From contig CP058732.1 of assembly GCA_013414795.1 (NCBI GenBank), positions 1,711,950 to 1,775,949 on the forward strand: a stretch of 64,000 bases of DNA, in the 5' to 3' direction. This document shows positions 8,253 to 18,400 of this stretch, in pieces (positions within the stretch are counted from its first letter, which is position 1; every line of letters begins with the position of its first letter). Source of the DNA: Candidatus Kapaibacterium sp. GTDB lineage: Bacteria; Bacteroidota; Ignavibacteria; Kapaibacteriales; UBA2268. Made by a program: the position numbers and the translations under genes. The notes under the pieces were generated by a model. The model made no database searches. It was not told the DNA's origin and saw only the letters and a list, made by a program, of their open reading frames with translations.

Positions 8253-9083
8253 TTATTCTTTCAAAGCACCCTGAATTAATCCGCTAATAATTTGCTTCCT
8301 AAAAAACAAAAATAACAAAATTACTGGTAATGCCGAAAAAGAAGCACCAGCCATCAAATGCCCCCAATCAATTGATTGTTTACCTAAGTAGAATGCCAAG
8401 CCCACTGGAAGTGTTCTCATTGTCTCTTCATTAGTAAAAATGAAAGGGAACAAAAAAGAGTTCCAATTCAAAAGAAAAACATAAATGCCCAGAACGGTAA
8501 AAATTGGTTTGCTCAAAGGTAGAACAATTTTGAAAATAACTTTCCAATCTGAGCAACCATCGATTTTTGCAGCATCCTCAATTTCAACTGGAATTTGCTG
8601 GATGTATTGTTTTACCATAAAAATTCCAAACGGTGTAACCAACCAAGGTACAACCAAAGCATAATAAGTATTCATCCATTCAAAATTTACAATTAAGCGA
8701 AATAATGGTATCATCACAATATGCTGTGGTATTATCATAATTCCAAGTACTGTTAAGAAAACTATTTTGTTTATCAAATATTTCTTTCGTTCTAGTGCGT
8801 AAGCAACTAAAAAGCAAAAGAAAAGATTACCTATTGTAACAAGTGAGGCAACGACAAAGGAATTAATAAAATAAATTAAAAAAGAATCACTTTTGAATGC
8901 TTCATAGTAATTTTTTAAAGTAAATTTCGCCGTTAACAATTCATAGAAACTTGAAAATCTTTCTGGGAACTCTTTCAATGCAAGTAGAAACATCCAAAAC
9001 ATTGGAAAGAGCATAATAATAGTTAAAAGTATTAAGAACAAATAGGTTGAGAATTTTTTCACAAAATCATAGTAATACCCCAT
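8253..9083 (-). CDS. Carbohydrate-type ABC transporter permease (MalG-like)
   Basis: A 276-residue inner-membrane subunit with six predicted helices. The cytoplasmic EAA loop is clear (EDAAKIDGCSDWKVIFKIVLPLSKP), which docks the ATPase. The C-terminus LIQGALKE is typical of the MalG branch (CUT1 sugar importers). It follows dacB by three bases and is the last gene of that run. The partner permease (MalF type) and ATPase are absent from the window. The only solute-binding protein of this class starts at 32203 on the other strand, so pairing with it is speculative. Confidence 0.88.
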   Translation of the reverse strand: MGYYYDFVKKFSTYLFLILLTIIMLFPMFWMFLLALKEFPERFSSFYELLTAKFTLKNYYEAFKSDSFLIYFINSFVVASLVTIGNLFFCFLVAYALERKKYLINKIVFLTVLGIMIIPQHIVMIPLFRLIVNFEWMNTYYALVVPWLVTPFGIFMVKQYIQQIPVEIEDAAKIDGCSDWKVIFKIVLPLSKPIFTVLGIYVFLLNWNSFLFPFIFTNEETMRTLPVGLAFYLGKQSIDWGHLMAGASFSALPVILLFLFFRKQIISGLIQGALKE

Positions 9084-9086
9084 TTC

Positions 9087-10670
9087 CTACTCTTGTATGT
9101 TTGAATAGAAAAAACTTGAAAGTACTGTACAAAGTTCATCCTCAATTTTTTTGAATGAGTATGGTCTTCTACCATTGTACATAAAAACGAAAACTAACCG
9201 CTCGTTGTCCAAGGTTTTCACAAAACCTGCAAGCCCGCTTGCATTCGAATGCGTTCCAGTTTTGGCGAAAACTTTACCTTGTGCTGTTGTTCCAATCATT
9301 CTTTCTTTCAAAGTGCCATCATAACCAGCAATAGGCAACAATGAGTCAATAATTACCGAGTTTTGACTATTAATGAAATAAATTAGCAAATTCGCAATTG
9401 CTTCTGGTGTGAATCTGTTTCTACGAGACAATCCAGAACCATCAAACATTTTACATTCAAGACAGGGCATCTTTAAACTATCGAGCAAATAGAAAATGTA
9501 TCTAATTGCCTCTTTACTATTACTGGTCATTTTTTTATCGACTGCACCAATCATTTTAAAAACAGTTTCTGCAAGGTAATTGTCGCTTTCCTTAACCATC
9601 TCTTTCAAAATTTCAATTAAATCACGGTTTACTATCGATACGGGTTGAGCCTTATCAAATGGTACATTTCCAACCGAAAACGTCCCACTTACACAAATTC
9701 CAGCCGTTTCAAGCCTTCTTTTCAGAGCACCTGCCACGACGAGAGGAGGGTTTTCGATAAAATAGGTAAAGGTACGAGATGTTCCAGCAGGTAAGTTCCC
9801 AGTCACCCAAATTGTCTGAATTCCGTTACTATCCACCTCTGAACTTACTTTTAGTGCCTTCTTGGTATCTCCATTCCTACTTGATGTTGGTTTCCTCTGT
9901 GTCAACAGTTCACCACCTCCAAAACTATTTGTGTTGAACTCCTCGTAATGCTTATGGTAACCTAAACTTCGGGAAACTTTTCCACTATTATAAACTTTAA
10001 TTGCATCGGAGGAAGGAACAACTTGAACATTTACACTTCTTCCGTAAATCGAACCAGCAGTTACATAAATAGTCAAAATATTTTTCTGAATAGCAATCGA
10101 AGTTATCGGTTGGGTTTTCTGTACTACATCGAAATCTCCACTATAGATAAACCGATCTGTTTGACCATCGAAAAAAGATGGATCGGCAATGATGTTTCCA
10201 TTAATCTTTTTAATCCCGTATTTTTTTACATCTTCTACGATGTCATCTAAATCACTCACGGAGAAAAGAGCGTCACCAGTGCCGTAAATATACAAATTTC
10301 CTTCTAAAATGCCTTTTTTGACATAACCATCATAGTAAACATAAGTTTTTACTTTATAATCCTTCCCCAATTTACTCAAAGCACCAAAAGTAGTAAACAA
10401 TTTGGTTAAAGACGCTGGAATAAAACTTTTCTCCATATTATGTTTTAGATAATATTCATTTTTATCAAGGGAATAAACTACAATTCCATAATTATTTTTA
10501 TCCTCATTAAACCTTTGAAGAACTTGGTAGATTTGCTTCCGTAGGAAATTAATTGATTTTAAAGAGTCTTCTGGGGAAAAAACATCTTTTTGTGCATAAG
10601 AAAAATTGGAAAACAGCCATAATAATATAACTGAGAAAACAAAACAAGAATAAACAAAAAATTTTTTCAT
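9087..10670 (-). CDS. dacB: D-alanyl-D-alanine carboxypeptidase/endopeptidase (PBP4 type)
   Basis: Periplasmic class C penicillin-binding protein that trims or cleaves peptidoglycan cross-links. About 527 residues with an N-terminal signal peptide. The three active-site motifs appear in order: SxxK in PASLTKLF, SxN in ESDNYLAE, and KTG in FAKTGTHSNASG. The long insertion between SxxK and SxN is the hallmark of the PBP4 family. ATG at 10670 is used because it begins MKKFF before the signal; an in-frame GTG lies two codons upstream. It sits 14 bases after miaA in a run of envelope and translation genes. Confidence 0.93.
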   Translation of the reverse strand: MKKFFVYSCFVFSVILLWLFSNFSYAQKDVFSPEDSLKSINFLRKQIYQVLQRFNEDKNNYGIVVYSLDKNEYYLKHNMEKSFIPASLTKLFTTFGALSKLGKDYKVKTYVYYDGYVKKGILEGNLYIYGTGDALFSVSDLDDIVEDVKKYGIKKINGNIIADPSFFDGQTDRFIYSGDFDVVQKTQPITSIAIQKNILTIYVTAGSIYGRSVNVQVVPSSDAIKVYNSGKVSRSLGYHKHYEEFNTNSFGGGELLTQRKPTSSRNGDTKKALKVSSEVDSNGIQTIWVTGNLPAGTSRTFTYFIENPPLVVAGALKRRLETAGICVSGTFSVGNVPFDKAQPVSIVNRDLIEILKEMVKESDNYLAETVFKMIGAVDKKMTSNSKEAIRYIFYLLDSLKMPCLECKMFDGSGLSRRNRFTPEAIANLLIYFINSQNSVIIDSLLPIAGYDGTLKERMIGTTAQGKVFAKTGTHSNASGLAGFVKTLDNERLVFVFMYNGRRPYSFKKIEDELCTVLSSFFYSNIQE

Positions 10671-10684
10671 AACCACTTTAAAAG

Positions 10685-11656
10685 TTAGTTATACAAATCT
10701 TTTTTCAAAAAATTAGAAATAAACGAAAGAATGCTTTGCTCGAAATTTGTTGCGGACACGTTAAACCAATTAATATTGGCAACCTTTTTGAACCAAGTAA
10801 TTTGGCGTTTTGCATATCGTCTTGTGTTTTGTTTAATCATTTCAATTGCAACTCTTTCGGTTGTCTTTCCTTGTAGAAATTCAATTGTTTCTTTGTAGCC
10901 AACTGTATTCAAAGAATTTAATTCAGGAGAATAGCCCATATTTAGAATATCTTTTACCTCATCGACCAATCCATTTTTCCACATTTCATCAACCCGTTTA
11001 TTAATCAAAGCATAAAGAAAATCTCGATTGCAATTTAAACCAATGTAGATAGTTTTAAACTTTGGCTTTGATGAAAATTGTTTTCTATAAAATGAAATGG
11101 GAAGCCCTTTGACCAAGTAAAATTCCAGGGCACGTATAAGTCTCACATAATTTTTATCTGGATACATCTTGGCGGTTTCGGGGTCAACTTCGAGTAATTT
11201 TGAATATAAAGCCTCTCGCCCAAGGTATGAAAGTTCCTTTCGTATTTTCATTGCTTTAATCTTTTCTTGCTGGGTATATTTTTCTTCAAAAAGTCCTTCG
11301 CACAAAGCCTTAATATATAAACCAGAACCGCCAACAATTAATGGAACAGCACCTCTTTTGAAAATTTCAAGAACAACTTCGCTTGCTTCTTTACCAAATT
11401 GACCAGCACTGTAATACTCGTCTGGATTTCTAATATCTATAAAATGGTGAACTACTTTCGATCTTTCTTCCAGAGTTGGCTTGGCGGTACCAATATTTAA
11501 AAACCTATAAATTTGCCTTGAATCGGCAGAGACAATCTCTACTGGTAAAAAATCCGAGAGAAAGAGTGAGAGCCGTGTTTTTCCGATTGCCGTAGGTCCC
11601 ACTATTGCAATTGCAATGCGTTGCTCAATTAGGTCCTCAATCGGTAAATTCACCAT
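10685..11656 (-). CDS. miaA: tRNA dimethylallyltransferase
   Basis: Transfers the dimethylallyl group to A37 of tRNAs reading UNN codons. About 323 residues. It shows the P-loop AIVGPTAIGKT, the catalytic SADSRQIYRFLNIGTAKP stretch, VGGSGLYIKAL, and the C-terminal tRNA-binding segment with RRYAKRQITWFK. The ATG at 11656 overlaps the end of pcm by 20 bases; another Met seven codons upstream would overlap more. The P-loop follows soon after, so no functional sequence depends on this choice. Confidence 0.95.
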   Translation of the reverse strand: MVNLPIEDLIEQRIAIAIVGPTAIGKTRLSLFLSDFLPVEIVSADSRQIYRFLNIGTAKPTLEERSKVVHHFIDIRNPDEYYSAGQFGKEASEVVLEIFKRGAVPLIVGGSGLYIKALCEGLFEEKYTQQEKIKAMKIRKELSYLGREALYSKLLEVDPETAKMYPDKNYVRLIRALEFYLVKGLPISFYRKQFSSKPKFKTIYIGLNCNRDFLYALINKRVDEMWKNGLVDEVKDILNMGYSPELNSLNTVGYKETIEFLQGKTTERVAIEMIKQNTRRYAKRQITWFKKVANINWFNVSATNFEQSILSFISNFLKKDLYN

Positions 11657-12323
11657 TACGCCAGCCTTTTTCTCCAATTAAAGGAACAAACTTAAAATAG
11701 TTTTCTTGTTCTTGTTTGTATTGGTCTTCACCAACTTTCGTAATAATGTACATTGCTTGATAACTTCTATCTCCGACAGGAATAACAAGCCTCCCATTAA
11801 TAGCCAACTGCTCAAGTAGCGGTTCTGGAACTTTTGGTGCAGCCGCAGTAACTATTATACCGTCATAAGGTGCGAATTCTTTCCATCCAAGCGTTCCATC
11901 GCCCCATTTAGTCATAGCCTGAACACCAAGTTTTTCAAACAAATTTCTGGCTTTTAAAAACAACTCGTAAACTCTTTCAACAGTGTAGACACGCATCCCC
12001 ATCAAATATAACAACGTCGCTTGGTAGCCGCTTCCAGTTCCTATTTCAAGGACCTTGCTTCCTTCTTTTAAATTTAAACATTGTGTCATAAAAGCCACTG
12101 TATAGGGCTGTGATATTGTTTGATTACAATCAATTGGCAAGGCAGTGTCTTCATAGGCTTGGTGGATAAACGCTGGGTCGATAAAAAGTTCCCGCGGTAT
12201 TTTATTCATTGCAGAAAGAATACGTTCATCGCGAATTCCTCTTTGCCGAAGACGATCGACAAGTTGGAAGCGAGCCTCTTTAAAACGATAATAATCTGAA
12301 TAATTATCTAATTTCAAGTCCAT
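11637..12323 (-). CDS. pcm: Protein-L-isoaspartate O-methyltransferase
   Basis: Repairs isoaspartyl residues in damaged proteins using SAM. About 228 residues. It contains the family segment ALPIDCNQTISQPYTVAFM, the SAM-binding motif VLEIGTGSGYQATLL, and the later GRLVIPVG strand. ATG at 12323 is chosen because it leaves no overlap with the cdaA stop; an in-frame TTG lies two codons upstream. Cotranscribed with cdaA and miaA. Confidence 0.95.
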   Translation of the reverse strand: MDLKLDNYSDYYRFKEARFQLVDRLRQRGIRDERILSAMNKIPRELFIDPAFIHQAYEDTALPIDCNQTISQPYTVAFMTQCLNLKEGSKVLEIGTGSGYQATLLYLMGMRVYTVERVYELFLKARNLFEKLGVQAMTKWGDGTLGWKEFAPYDGIIVTAAAPKVPEPLLEQLAINGRLVIPVGDRSYQAMYIITKVGEDQYKQEQENYFKFVPLIGEKGWRNGEFTD

Positions 12324-12325
12324 AA

Positions 12326-13090
12326 TCAAGATAATTTTTCTTTAAGCAAATGTTCTATTTTATTTTTTGGAATGTTAAATTCGAGCCTTCCCGCCTCCGC
12401 TATTGAAATACCACCAGTTTCTTCCGAAACAATAAGAACAAGGGCATCTGTTTGTTCTGCCAAACCAAGAGCCGCTCGGTGCCGAGTTCCAAGGAGCCTA
12501 CCATTTAATTTGGTTACAGTAGACAAAGGCAGAATGCATTTTGCATAAAGTATTGTGGACTCGTCAATCAAAATTGCACCATCGTGTAATGGTGATTTTG
12601 GATTAAATATCGACAGGATCAACTCGCGTGACACATTCGCTCCGATTGGTACGCCAGTATCAATATTCATCTCTAAATTTTGGGAACGGACGAATACAAT
12701 CAAAGCACCAATGTGATTTTCGGACATTTCCTTAACGGCGGAGATAACTTCGTCGATAGTTTGTGTAAGATTTGTTCGAAGAAAAAATCTTAGAATGGGC
12801 AAATTGGACAGTCGAAGTAAAACTCGACGCAATTCTGGTTGAAATAAAATGATAAAGGCAAGCAACCAAACGCTCATAACTGCTTTCAACAACCAGCCAA
12901 TCGATCGAAGATTTATGAGTTCAGAGACAAAAGTCATCAAAATTAAAAGAACAAGCACAAAAAGGATTTGGACAGCAACGGTGTCTTTTAATAACTTATA
13001 CAACCAGTAGAACAAAGCAAAAAGCAAAACAAAATCAATTAAATCAATTAATGTTACATTTATAAAACCAATTTTAAAAAGTTCAAGCAT
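12326..13090 (-). CDS. cdaA: Membrane diadenylate cyclase (CdaA/DacA)
   Basis: Makes cyclic di-AMP from two ATP. 254 residues. Three N-terminal hydrophobic helices (about 10-80) are followed by the DAC (DisA_N) domain with the substrate loop DGAILID and GTRHRAALGLAEQTDA, then VSEETGGISIA. This layout is that of CdaA, the usual housekeeping cyclase. The regulator CdaR and phosphoglucosamine mutase that often accompany it are not here; instead it overlaps phoH by eight bases and abuts pcm. Confidence 0.94.
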   Translation of the reverse strand: MLELFKIGFINVTLIDLIDFVLLFALFYWLYKLLKDTVAVQILFVLVLLILMTFVSELINLRSIGWLLKAVMSVWLLAFIILFQPELRRVLLRLSNLPILRFFLRTNLTQTIDEVISAVKEMSENHIGALIVFVRSQNLEMNIDTGVPIGANVSRELILSIFNPKSPLHDGAILIDESTILYAKCILPLSTVTKLNGRLLGTRHRAALGLAEQTDALVLIVSEETGGISIAEAGRLEFNIPKNKIEHLLKEKLS

Positions 13091-14102
13091 TTCTATCTTG
13101 AGTTTTTTCTTTACCGTTAAATTTTTGCTGTTGCTTCATTTCTGCCTCTTCTTGATAGGCTTTGATAATACGAGCAACAAGTTTATGGCGAACGACATCA
13201 CGCTCGTCAAAATATACAAATCCAATTCCTTCAATATTCTGGAGTAATTTATTAGCGTTAATTAAACCACATTCTTCTGGATTCTGTAAGTCAATTTGTG
13301 TAATATCCCCAGTAACAATGACTTTTGAATTGTTTCCCATTCGAGTGAGGAACATTTTCATTTGGGTGACAGTCGCATTTTGAGCCTCATCTAAAATGAT
13401 AAACGCATTGCTAAGAGTTCTTCCACGCATATAAGCAAGTGGAATGATTTCTATTACATTTTTTTCTGAATATGCTTTTAATTTCTCAGCGCTAAGCATA
13501 TAGTACAATGCGTCAGTAAGCGGTTTTAAATATGGATCAAGTTTTTCTTTGAGATCGCCAGGTAAAAAGCCAAGAGATTCACCAGTTTCCACTGCTGGTC
13601 TTGAAAGAATGATTTTCTCAATACGATTTTTCTTCAACTCTGCAAGAGCCATCGCAACTGCCAAAAATGTTTTACCAGTCCCAGCAGGTCCTATGGCAAA
13701 AACGATGTCATTTTCCGCAACTTTCTGTACATACTCTAATTGCTTTGCGGTCTTAGTTTTAATTGGTCCTTTGGCACTGTGGTAAACGACTATCTCGTAA
13801 GATTTAGAACCTTTTTGTGGCGCTCTATAATCCTCTTCCTGCTCAGTTAGAAGTTCAAGTACGGTTGCAAGATCGTTTTCGGAAATTGTTCCGCTTCTTC
13901 TATGAATGTAGCCAAGTTCTTTGAAAATTGCTTCAATTGATTTAACTTCCGAGGGACTACCCTTCAAAATGATATTGCTTCCTCGAAGTGTAATTAAAGT
14001 ATGAAATTTATTTTCTATTGCCTGTATCAATTGGTCATTATATCCAATGAAGTAAAGAAAATCTTTATCGTCAAGATGAATTGTCTTTTCTGTTTGTTCC
14101 AT
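13083..14102 (-). CDS. phoH: PhoH-family ATPase
   Basis: A 339-residue cytoplasmic P-loop ATPase related to helicase cores, linked in the literature to RNA metabolism. An N-terminal small domain (about 1-110, KH-like ITLRGSNIILKGSP) precedes the PhoH core with Walker A AIGPAGTGKT, SRPAVETGESLGFLPGDLK, Walker B FIILDEAQNAT and GDITQIDL. A good AAGGAG ribosome site precedes the ATG. It opens the run phoH-cdaA-pcm-miaA-dacB-permease, whose members overlap or nearly abut, so they likely share one transcript. Confidence 0.94.
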   Translation of the reverse strand: MEQTEKTIHLDDKDFLYFIGYNDQLIQAIENKFHTLITLRGSNIILKGSPSEVKSIEAIFKELGYIHRRSGTISENDLATVLELLTEQEEDYRAPQKGSKSYEIVVYHSAKGPIKTKTAKQLEYVQKVAENDIVFAIGPAGTGKTFLAVAMALAELKKNRIEKIILSRPAVETGESLGFLPGDLKEKLDPYLKPLTDALYYMLSAEKLKAYSEKNVIEIIPLAYMRGRTLSNAFIILDEAQNATVTQMKMFLTRMGNNSKVIVTGDITQIDLQNPEECGLINANKLLQNIEGIGFVYFDERDVVRHKLVARIIKAYQEEAEMKQQQKFNGKEKTQDRNA

Positions 14103-14132
14103 TTCTCCTTAAATATGTTAAACATAAATGAC

Positions 14133-14163
14133 AAAAGCCCCTATCGAAAGCGACGGGGCTTTT
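14133..14163 (-). terminator. Intrinsic terminator after the LysM-domain gene
   Basis: A 9-bp stem AAAAGCCCC / GGGGCTTTT with a 13-base loop lies between the LysM gene and phoH, both on the minus strand. It should end the LysM transcript and so give phoH an independent promoter. Confidence 0.85.
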
Positions 14164-14187
14164 ACAAAAATAGTGAATAAAGTTAAA

Positions 14188-14997
14188 TTATTTCTTAACA
14201 CCAGTTTCTTTCTCTTCACCTTGTTTTTGTTCTAATGCTTGTCTTTTCATTCTCCAATATTTTCTTTCGGCTTTAATTTCATCTGTTGTTTTTGGCCCTG
14301 GCTTTGGAATAACCAAGACTTGTCCAGGATGGATAATATCTGGATTTTTAATTATGTTAGTATTTGCTTGCCAAATACGAGACCACATAAATGGATCGCC
14401 AAAAATTTCCACCTTTCCAGCAATGTTCCACAAACAGTCCCGATTTTCCGCCCAGGTTCCAACCGTGTAAGTTTTAATACTTCGCTCACGGTAAAGTCCT
14501 TTAATATCGGAAGCAAGGGAAATGATCTTATTGTAAAATTCTGGAAGAATGGAAAGCTTTACCATACGTAATTTGTTCAATGAATTTTCAAGTTCTTCGA
14601 CTTCCTTTCGTCTATCAGCAAGTTCATCATTGGAAAGTCTTTGCATTTCGCGAATTTTTCCCTCGATTTGACCCAATTTTTGTTTGAATGCTTCAACATC
14701 CTCTTTTGTGAATGGTTTTCCAGTTTCTGGGTTGATTCCGAGAAGACCAAGATACCCATCAAGGCAATCATTAAGCCTTTTATTAGTTTGGTCCAGGTCT
14801 TGTCTTAATTTTGCAACTTCATTGTCGAGCGATTGCAATGTACTTTGAAGGTTGTTTACAATATTTTGAAATTCCTGAATTCGTTGCACTGCTTCTTCTT
14901 TTGTCAACTCTTCGTCGGGCTTTTGTGCAAATGAGTTAAAAGAAAGTAAAGTAAATGTAATAACCAAAACATTTAAAATTCTTACTATTGCTTTCAT
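14188..14997 (-). CDS. Secreted coiled-coil protein with C-terminal LysM domain
   Basis: About 269 residues from the ATG at 14997, which has GGAGG upstream. A signal peptide ends FNSFAQ. A long heptad-rich region (about 25-165) is followed by a LysM-like domain (about 185-245: YTVGTWAENRDCLWNIAGK..., WQANTNIIKNPDIIHPGQVLVIP), which binds peptidoglycan glycan strands, and a charged Lys/Glu tail. It likely links envelope layers in the periplasm. It follows, by 27 bases, a small lipoprotein with its own coiled coil, so the two may form a complex. No known named family was recognised. Confidence 0.78.
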   Translation of the reverse strand: MKAIVRILNVLVITFTLLSFNSFAQKPDEELTKEEAVQRIQEFQNIVNNLQSTLQSLDNEVAKLRQDLDQTNKRLNDCLDGYLGLLGINPETGKPFTKEDVEAFKQKLGQIEGKIREMQRLSNDELADRRKEVEELENSLNKLRMVKLSILPEFYNKIISLASDIKGLYRERSIKTYTVGTWAENRDCLWNIAGKVEIFGDPFMWSRIWQANTNIIKNPDIIHPGQVLVIPKPGPKTTDEIKAERKYWRMKRQALEQKQGEEKETGVKK

Positions 14998-15024
14998 ATC
15001 CTTTTCCTCCATTATTATCAAAAC

Positions 15025-15384
15025 TTACTTTTTACGAATTTTCTTGGTTGGAGCAGGTTCAGTAGCGGGTTCGGGAGTGGGAGTAGGCTCGACATATTTC
15101 CAATCTGGCCAAACATCGGGCCATTTAGCAAGTTTGTCCTTCACAAATTGAGTGCGTTCTTCACAATCTTTCAATTCTGCTTTTCTTGCGTTCAATTCAC
15201 GCTCAAGTTTCGCTTTCTCATCTTTTTTCTTGTTAATCGATTCAGTAAGAGAACTTTGTTGCTTACGCAACTCTCGAAGTTGCATTAGTTGTTCTTGTGT
15301 TATCTTGTTCGAACAACTTGAAATAACTAAACTTGTGAAAATAAAAGCGAACAACAAAGAAAATACTTTAAAACCCTTGTACAT
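15025..15384 (-). CDS. Small coiled-coil lipoprotein
   Basis: 119 residues. The signal peptide ends in a lipobox VISSC (Cys24). Residues about 30-85 form a strongly heptad-patterned coiled coil (LMQLRELRKQQSSLTESINKK...). The tail is Pro/Thr/Glu rich (EPTPTPEPATEP) and ends in basic residues. The layout resembles Lpp-like or Pal-accessory spacers, but no family was recognised. A GGAGG ribosome site and a TAATTTTG promoter box lie upstream; it is the first gene of a two-gene unit with the LysM protein. Confidence 0.7.
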   Translation of the reverse strand: MYKGFKVFSLLFAFIFTSLVISSCSNKITQEQLMQLRELRKQQSSLTESINKKKDEKAKLERELNARKAELKDCEERTQFVKDKLAKWPDVWPDWKYVEPTPTPEPATEPAPTKKIRKK

Positions 15385-15415
15385 AAAACCTCCAAAAAAA
15401 TTAAAGTTACTTTTA

Positions 15416-15423
15416 CAAAATTA
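15416..15423 (-). promoter_or_regulatory. -7 box TAATTTTG upstream of the lipoprotein/LysM pair
   Basis: Exact octamer on the minus strand, 31 bases before the ATG, with a TTTG (15448-15445) 21 bases further upstream. Confidence 0.55.
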
Positions 15424-15450
15424 ATAAAAATATTTACAAATTTACAAATC

Positions 15451-18400
15451 CTAATCTTTTTGCAATTTGAACAACAAAAATAACGAATTATTATCTTGTT
15501 TTTCAATTTTTAAAATATAGGGTCCAGAAACAATATTTTCCAAATTAATTTTTATTATTTTTTCTAAAAATTCATTATTGTAAACTTTTCTGCCAAGAAA
15601 ATCAATCAAAGTTACTTTGACTATTTCTGCACTTTCAAGTTCAATCACAATCTCGCTTTCAAAAGGATTTGGAAAAACTTTAATTCCACTGTTGTTTAAA
15701 AATTCAACTAAAGTTGCACTCGTGGTCTGAAATTTCCAAATTTCGGACCAAGGACCAAACCCAACATTGTTTTTACCACAAACTCGCCAATAATAAATCT
15801 TTTTTGGTTGCAAGGAAGTTAAATGCTTGTATATAGTTGCTTGAAGTGTTTTCTCAATCAAAACAGTATCGAAATTCTCTTCTAAACTTAGTTGAAGAAC
15901 ATATTCTTCAACATTGTCAATTTGTTGCCAACGGAAAGTGGGTTTCAATGGTACATCGGTAGAATTATTTTCGGGAGAGGTCAACGATACAATCCCTGGA
16001 AGAAAATTTGTGCTAAAACTAAATGGGTCGGACCAAACACCATTGCCATCAGTATTTAAAGCCCTAACCCTCCAATAATACTTTGTTCCTGGTTGAAGAA
16101 TTTTGTCTTCCAAGATGAACGAAGTATCTTTTAAATCAGATTTTGTTGCAACCACATTTTGAAATTGTGCATCAGTGGCTATTTGTAGTTGAAAAGTATA
16201 TTTAACATCTAAGCCTAAGGGAAAATTTGGTTTGCCCCAGAGGAATTTTGGAGTCAAACTTAACTTCGATGAATTGTCTGCTGGCGAATAAAGTTGAACC
16301 TTCGATGGAATAGGATTTCCAGAATAGAAAGAAAAAGTTGAACTCCACTGCGAAGAATCATTCGAAGATATTGCTCTAACTTTCCAGAAATACTGCTTGC
16401 TCCGCTCAAAACCAGCAGAACTGAAATGATTTTGTCCAGTTTGGTAATTCTTGGAATTTGTAAAATTGGGATTATCAGCAATACTTATTTCATATTTTAT
16501 AGCCCCCCCAACATTTGTCCAATAAAACTCGACAGAGTCTGGAAGTCCAATCTGGTAATTTTTGGGTTGTAAACATTGCGGGGTATTCAATCTTGATTGA
16601 ATCAAATTCTGGTTGTAATTGATTATGTAGTATTTGTTTGGTTCAATATCTTTGTATGTTTTTCTAAAACCATTGGTATAAATTACAACCACACTATCAA
16701 TTTTATTGCAATTTCCAATTCCGAAATGTAACAAATTGGAATTTTGAGAGCAACGATTTCCCGATATGCTACCCATCAAATCCCGATAAAATTTCTGCGA
16801 TCCGCAATAAACAATGATTTTAGTTCCGTAGCAGTCCATATTTACATTATCTTTCGGGCTACCTCGTAATCGAAATCCTACCCAATTTCCCTTTCTTTCG
16901 AAGTCGTTTCGGAACAACCGTACCCCTTCGTGGGAACTTGCCATAAGTAAATCTAAATCCCCGTCATTATCGAAATCAATCCTAACAGCATTCCAAGGAC
17001 CGTGAACAACACAACCAAACTCCCAAGTTTTGTCAATGAGTTTAAAATCGGACGGTCCGCTGTTCATATAGATTCTACCAGGTCTTTTGGGTTCGCCTCC
17101 ATCACCTTCAGCACGGTATGAAATTTGTCCGTGCCAGAGGTCAAGATACCCATCCAAGTCGAAATCTCCCCACGTTGTTCCAGCATTCATTTCAAAGAAT
17201 TTCAAACCCATTTCTTGATGTTGTTCTTTAAATGTAAAATTCGGCGGACCTTCGTTTTTGAAAATTAAAGATGGATTTGAATACATTCCACGCCAGTCGG
17301 GATGCCCAAGATTTCCAACAACAAGGTCTGGATATCCATCGTTGTTAAAATCCCCCCACTCCGAACCCATTCCGTGACCATAATACCCAATACCAACAGT
17401 GGGCACTCCTTGAACACCCGTAACATCCCCGACATTTGTAAAAGTACCATTACCATTGTTCCGATAAAGTAAATCTCGGACAAGGCGGTAATTTGCAACA
17501 AAAATATCTATTTGTCCATCATTGTTGTAGTCATTAGCATTTGCACCATAGCAATCATAATAACCCAAGGCACTCTGGTTGGAACTAAACAACTCGTATT
17601 GCAAAATACCGCATTGTTGCGTTACATTTTTGAATTTGCCATCGGAATCTTGAATCCATAATTGGTCGGGGAAGTATCTTTCTACATAATTACCAGAAAT
17701 TGTTAACCCAACACGGTTGTTTGCAAGAAATAAATCCAATCGTCCATCATTGTTAACATCAGTCCAAAGAGGAGTAATACAACTGTATGGGTTTGGGATA
17801 GAATCTTGTTGAGTAGGTTTGCCAAGTCGAAAATCAACTCCTGGGTCGGGATAAGGCAATTTAAAAACCTCTCTTGGTTTCAATTCCGTAAATGTTTCGT
17901 TTCCATTATTCTTATAAATTCTATCTTGGGAAAAAACCATTTTTAGATTCTCGTCGTAGTTACCATTTCTCAAAGCGTAACAATCGATAAATCCATCGTT
18001 ATTGAAATCGCCCCAAGAAGTCATTCCAGCATTAATGTTAACCTTCGAACTAATATTGGAAAAGTGGCTATTACCATCGTTTTTAAAAACAAAACCTCCA
18101 ATTGCAATATCATCGAACCCATCGTTGTTTAAATCGACGACACTTGCATCACTACTTTTAATATAATTACCGTTTCCATCAACCAAGCCAACTTCCTTGG
18201 TAACATCAACAAACGCAGGGAATGTTGGTTTTGCCGAAGTGCTGTCGGAAGGATATATGTATTCTACTACAAGTCGAACAAGGTAATCTCCGTTGGAGAC
18301 ATAGTAATTTCCAGGACCACCCAAAGAATTTGTTTCGAAGGGATTCATTAAGAATGAAGAATATGGCTGGGAAATACCATCGTTATCAATGGCAAACCAA

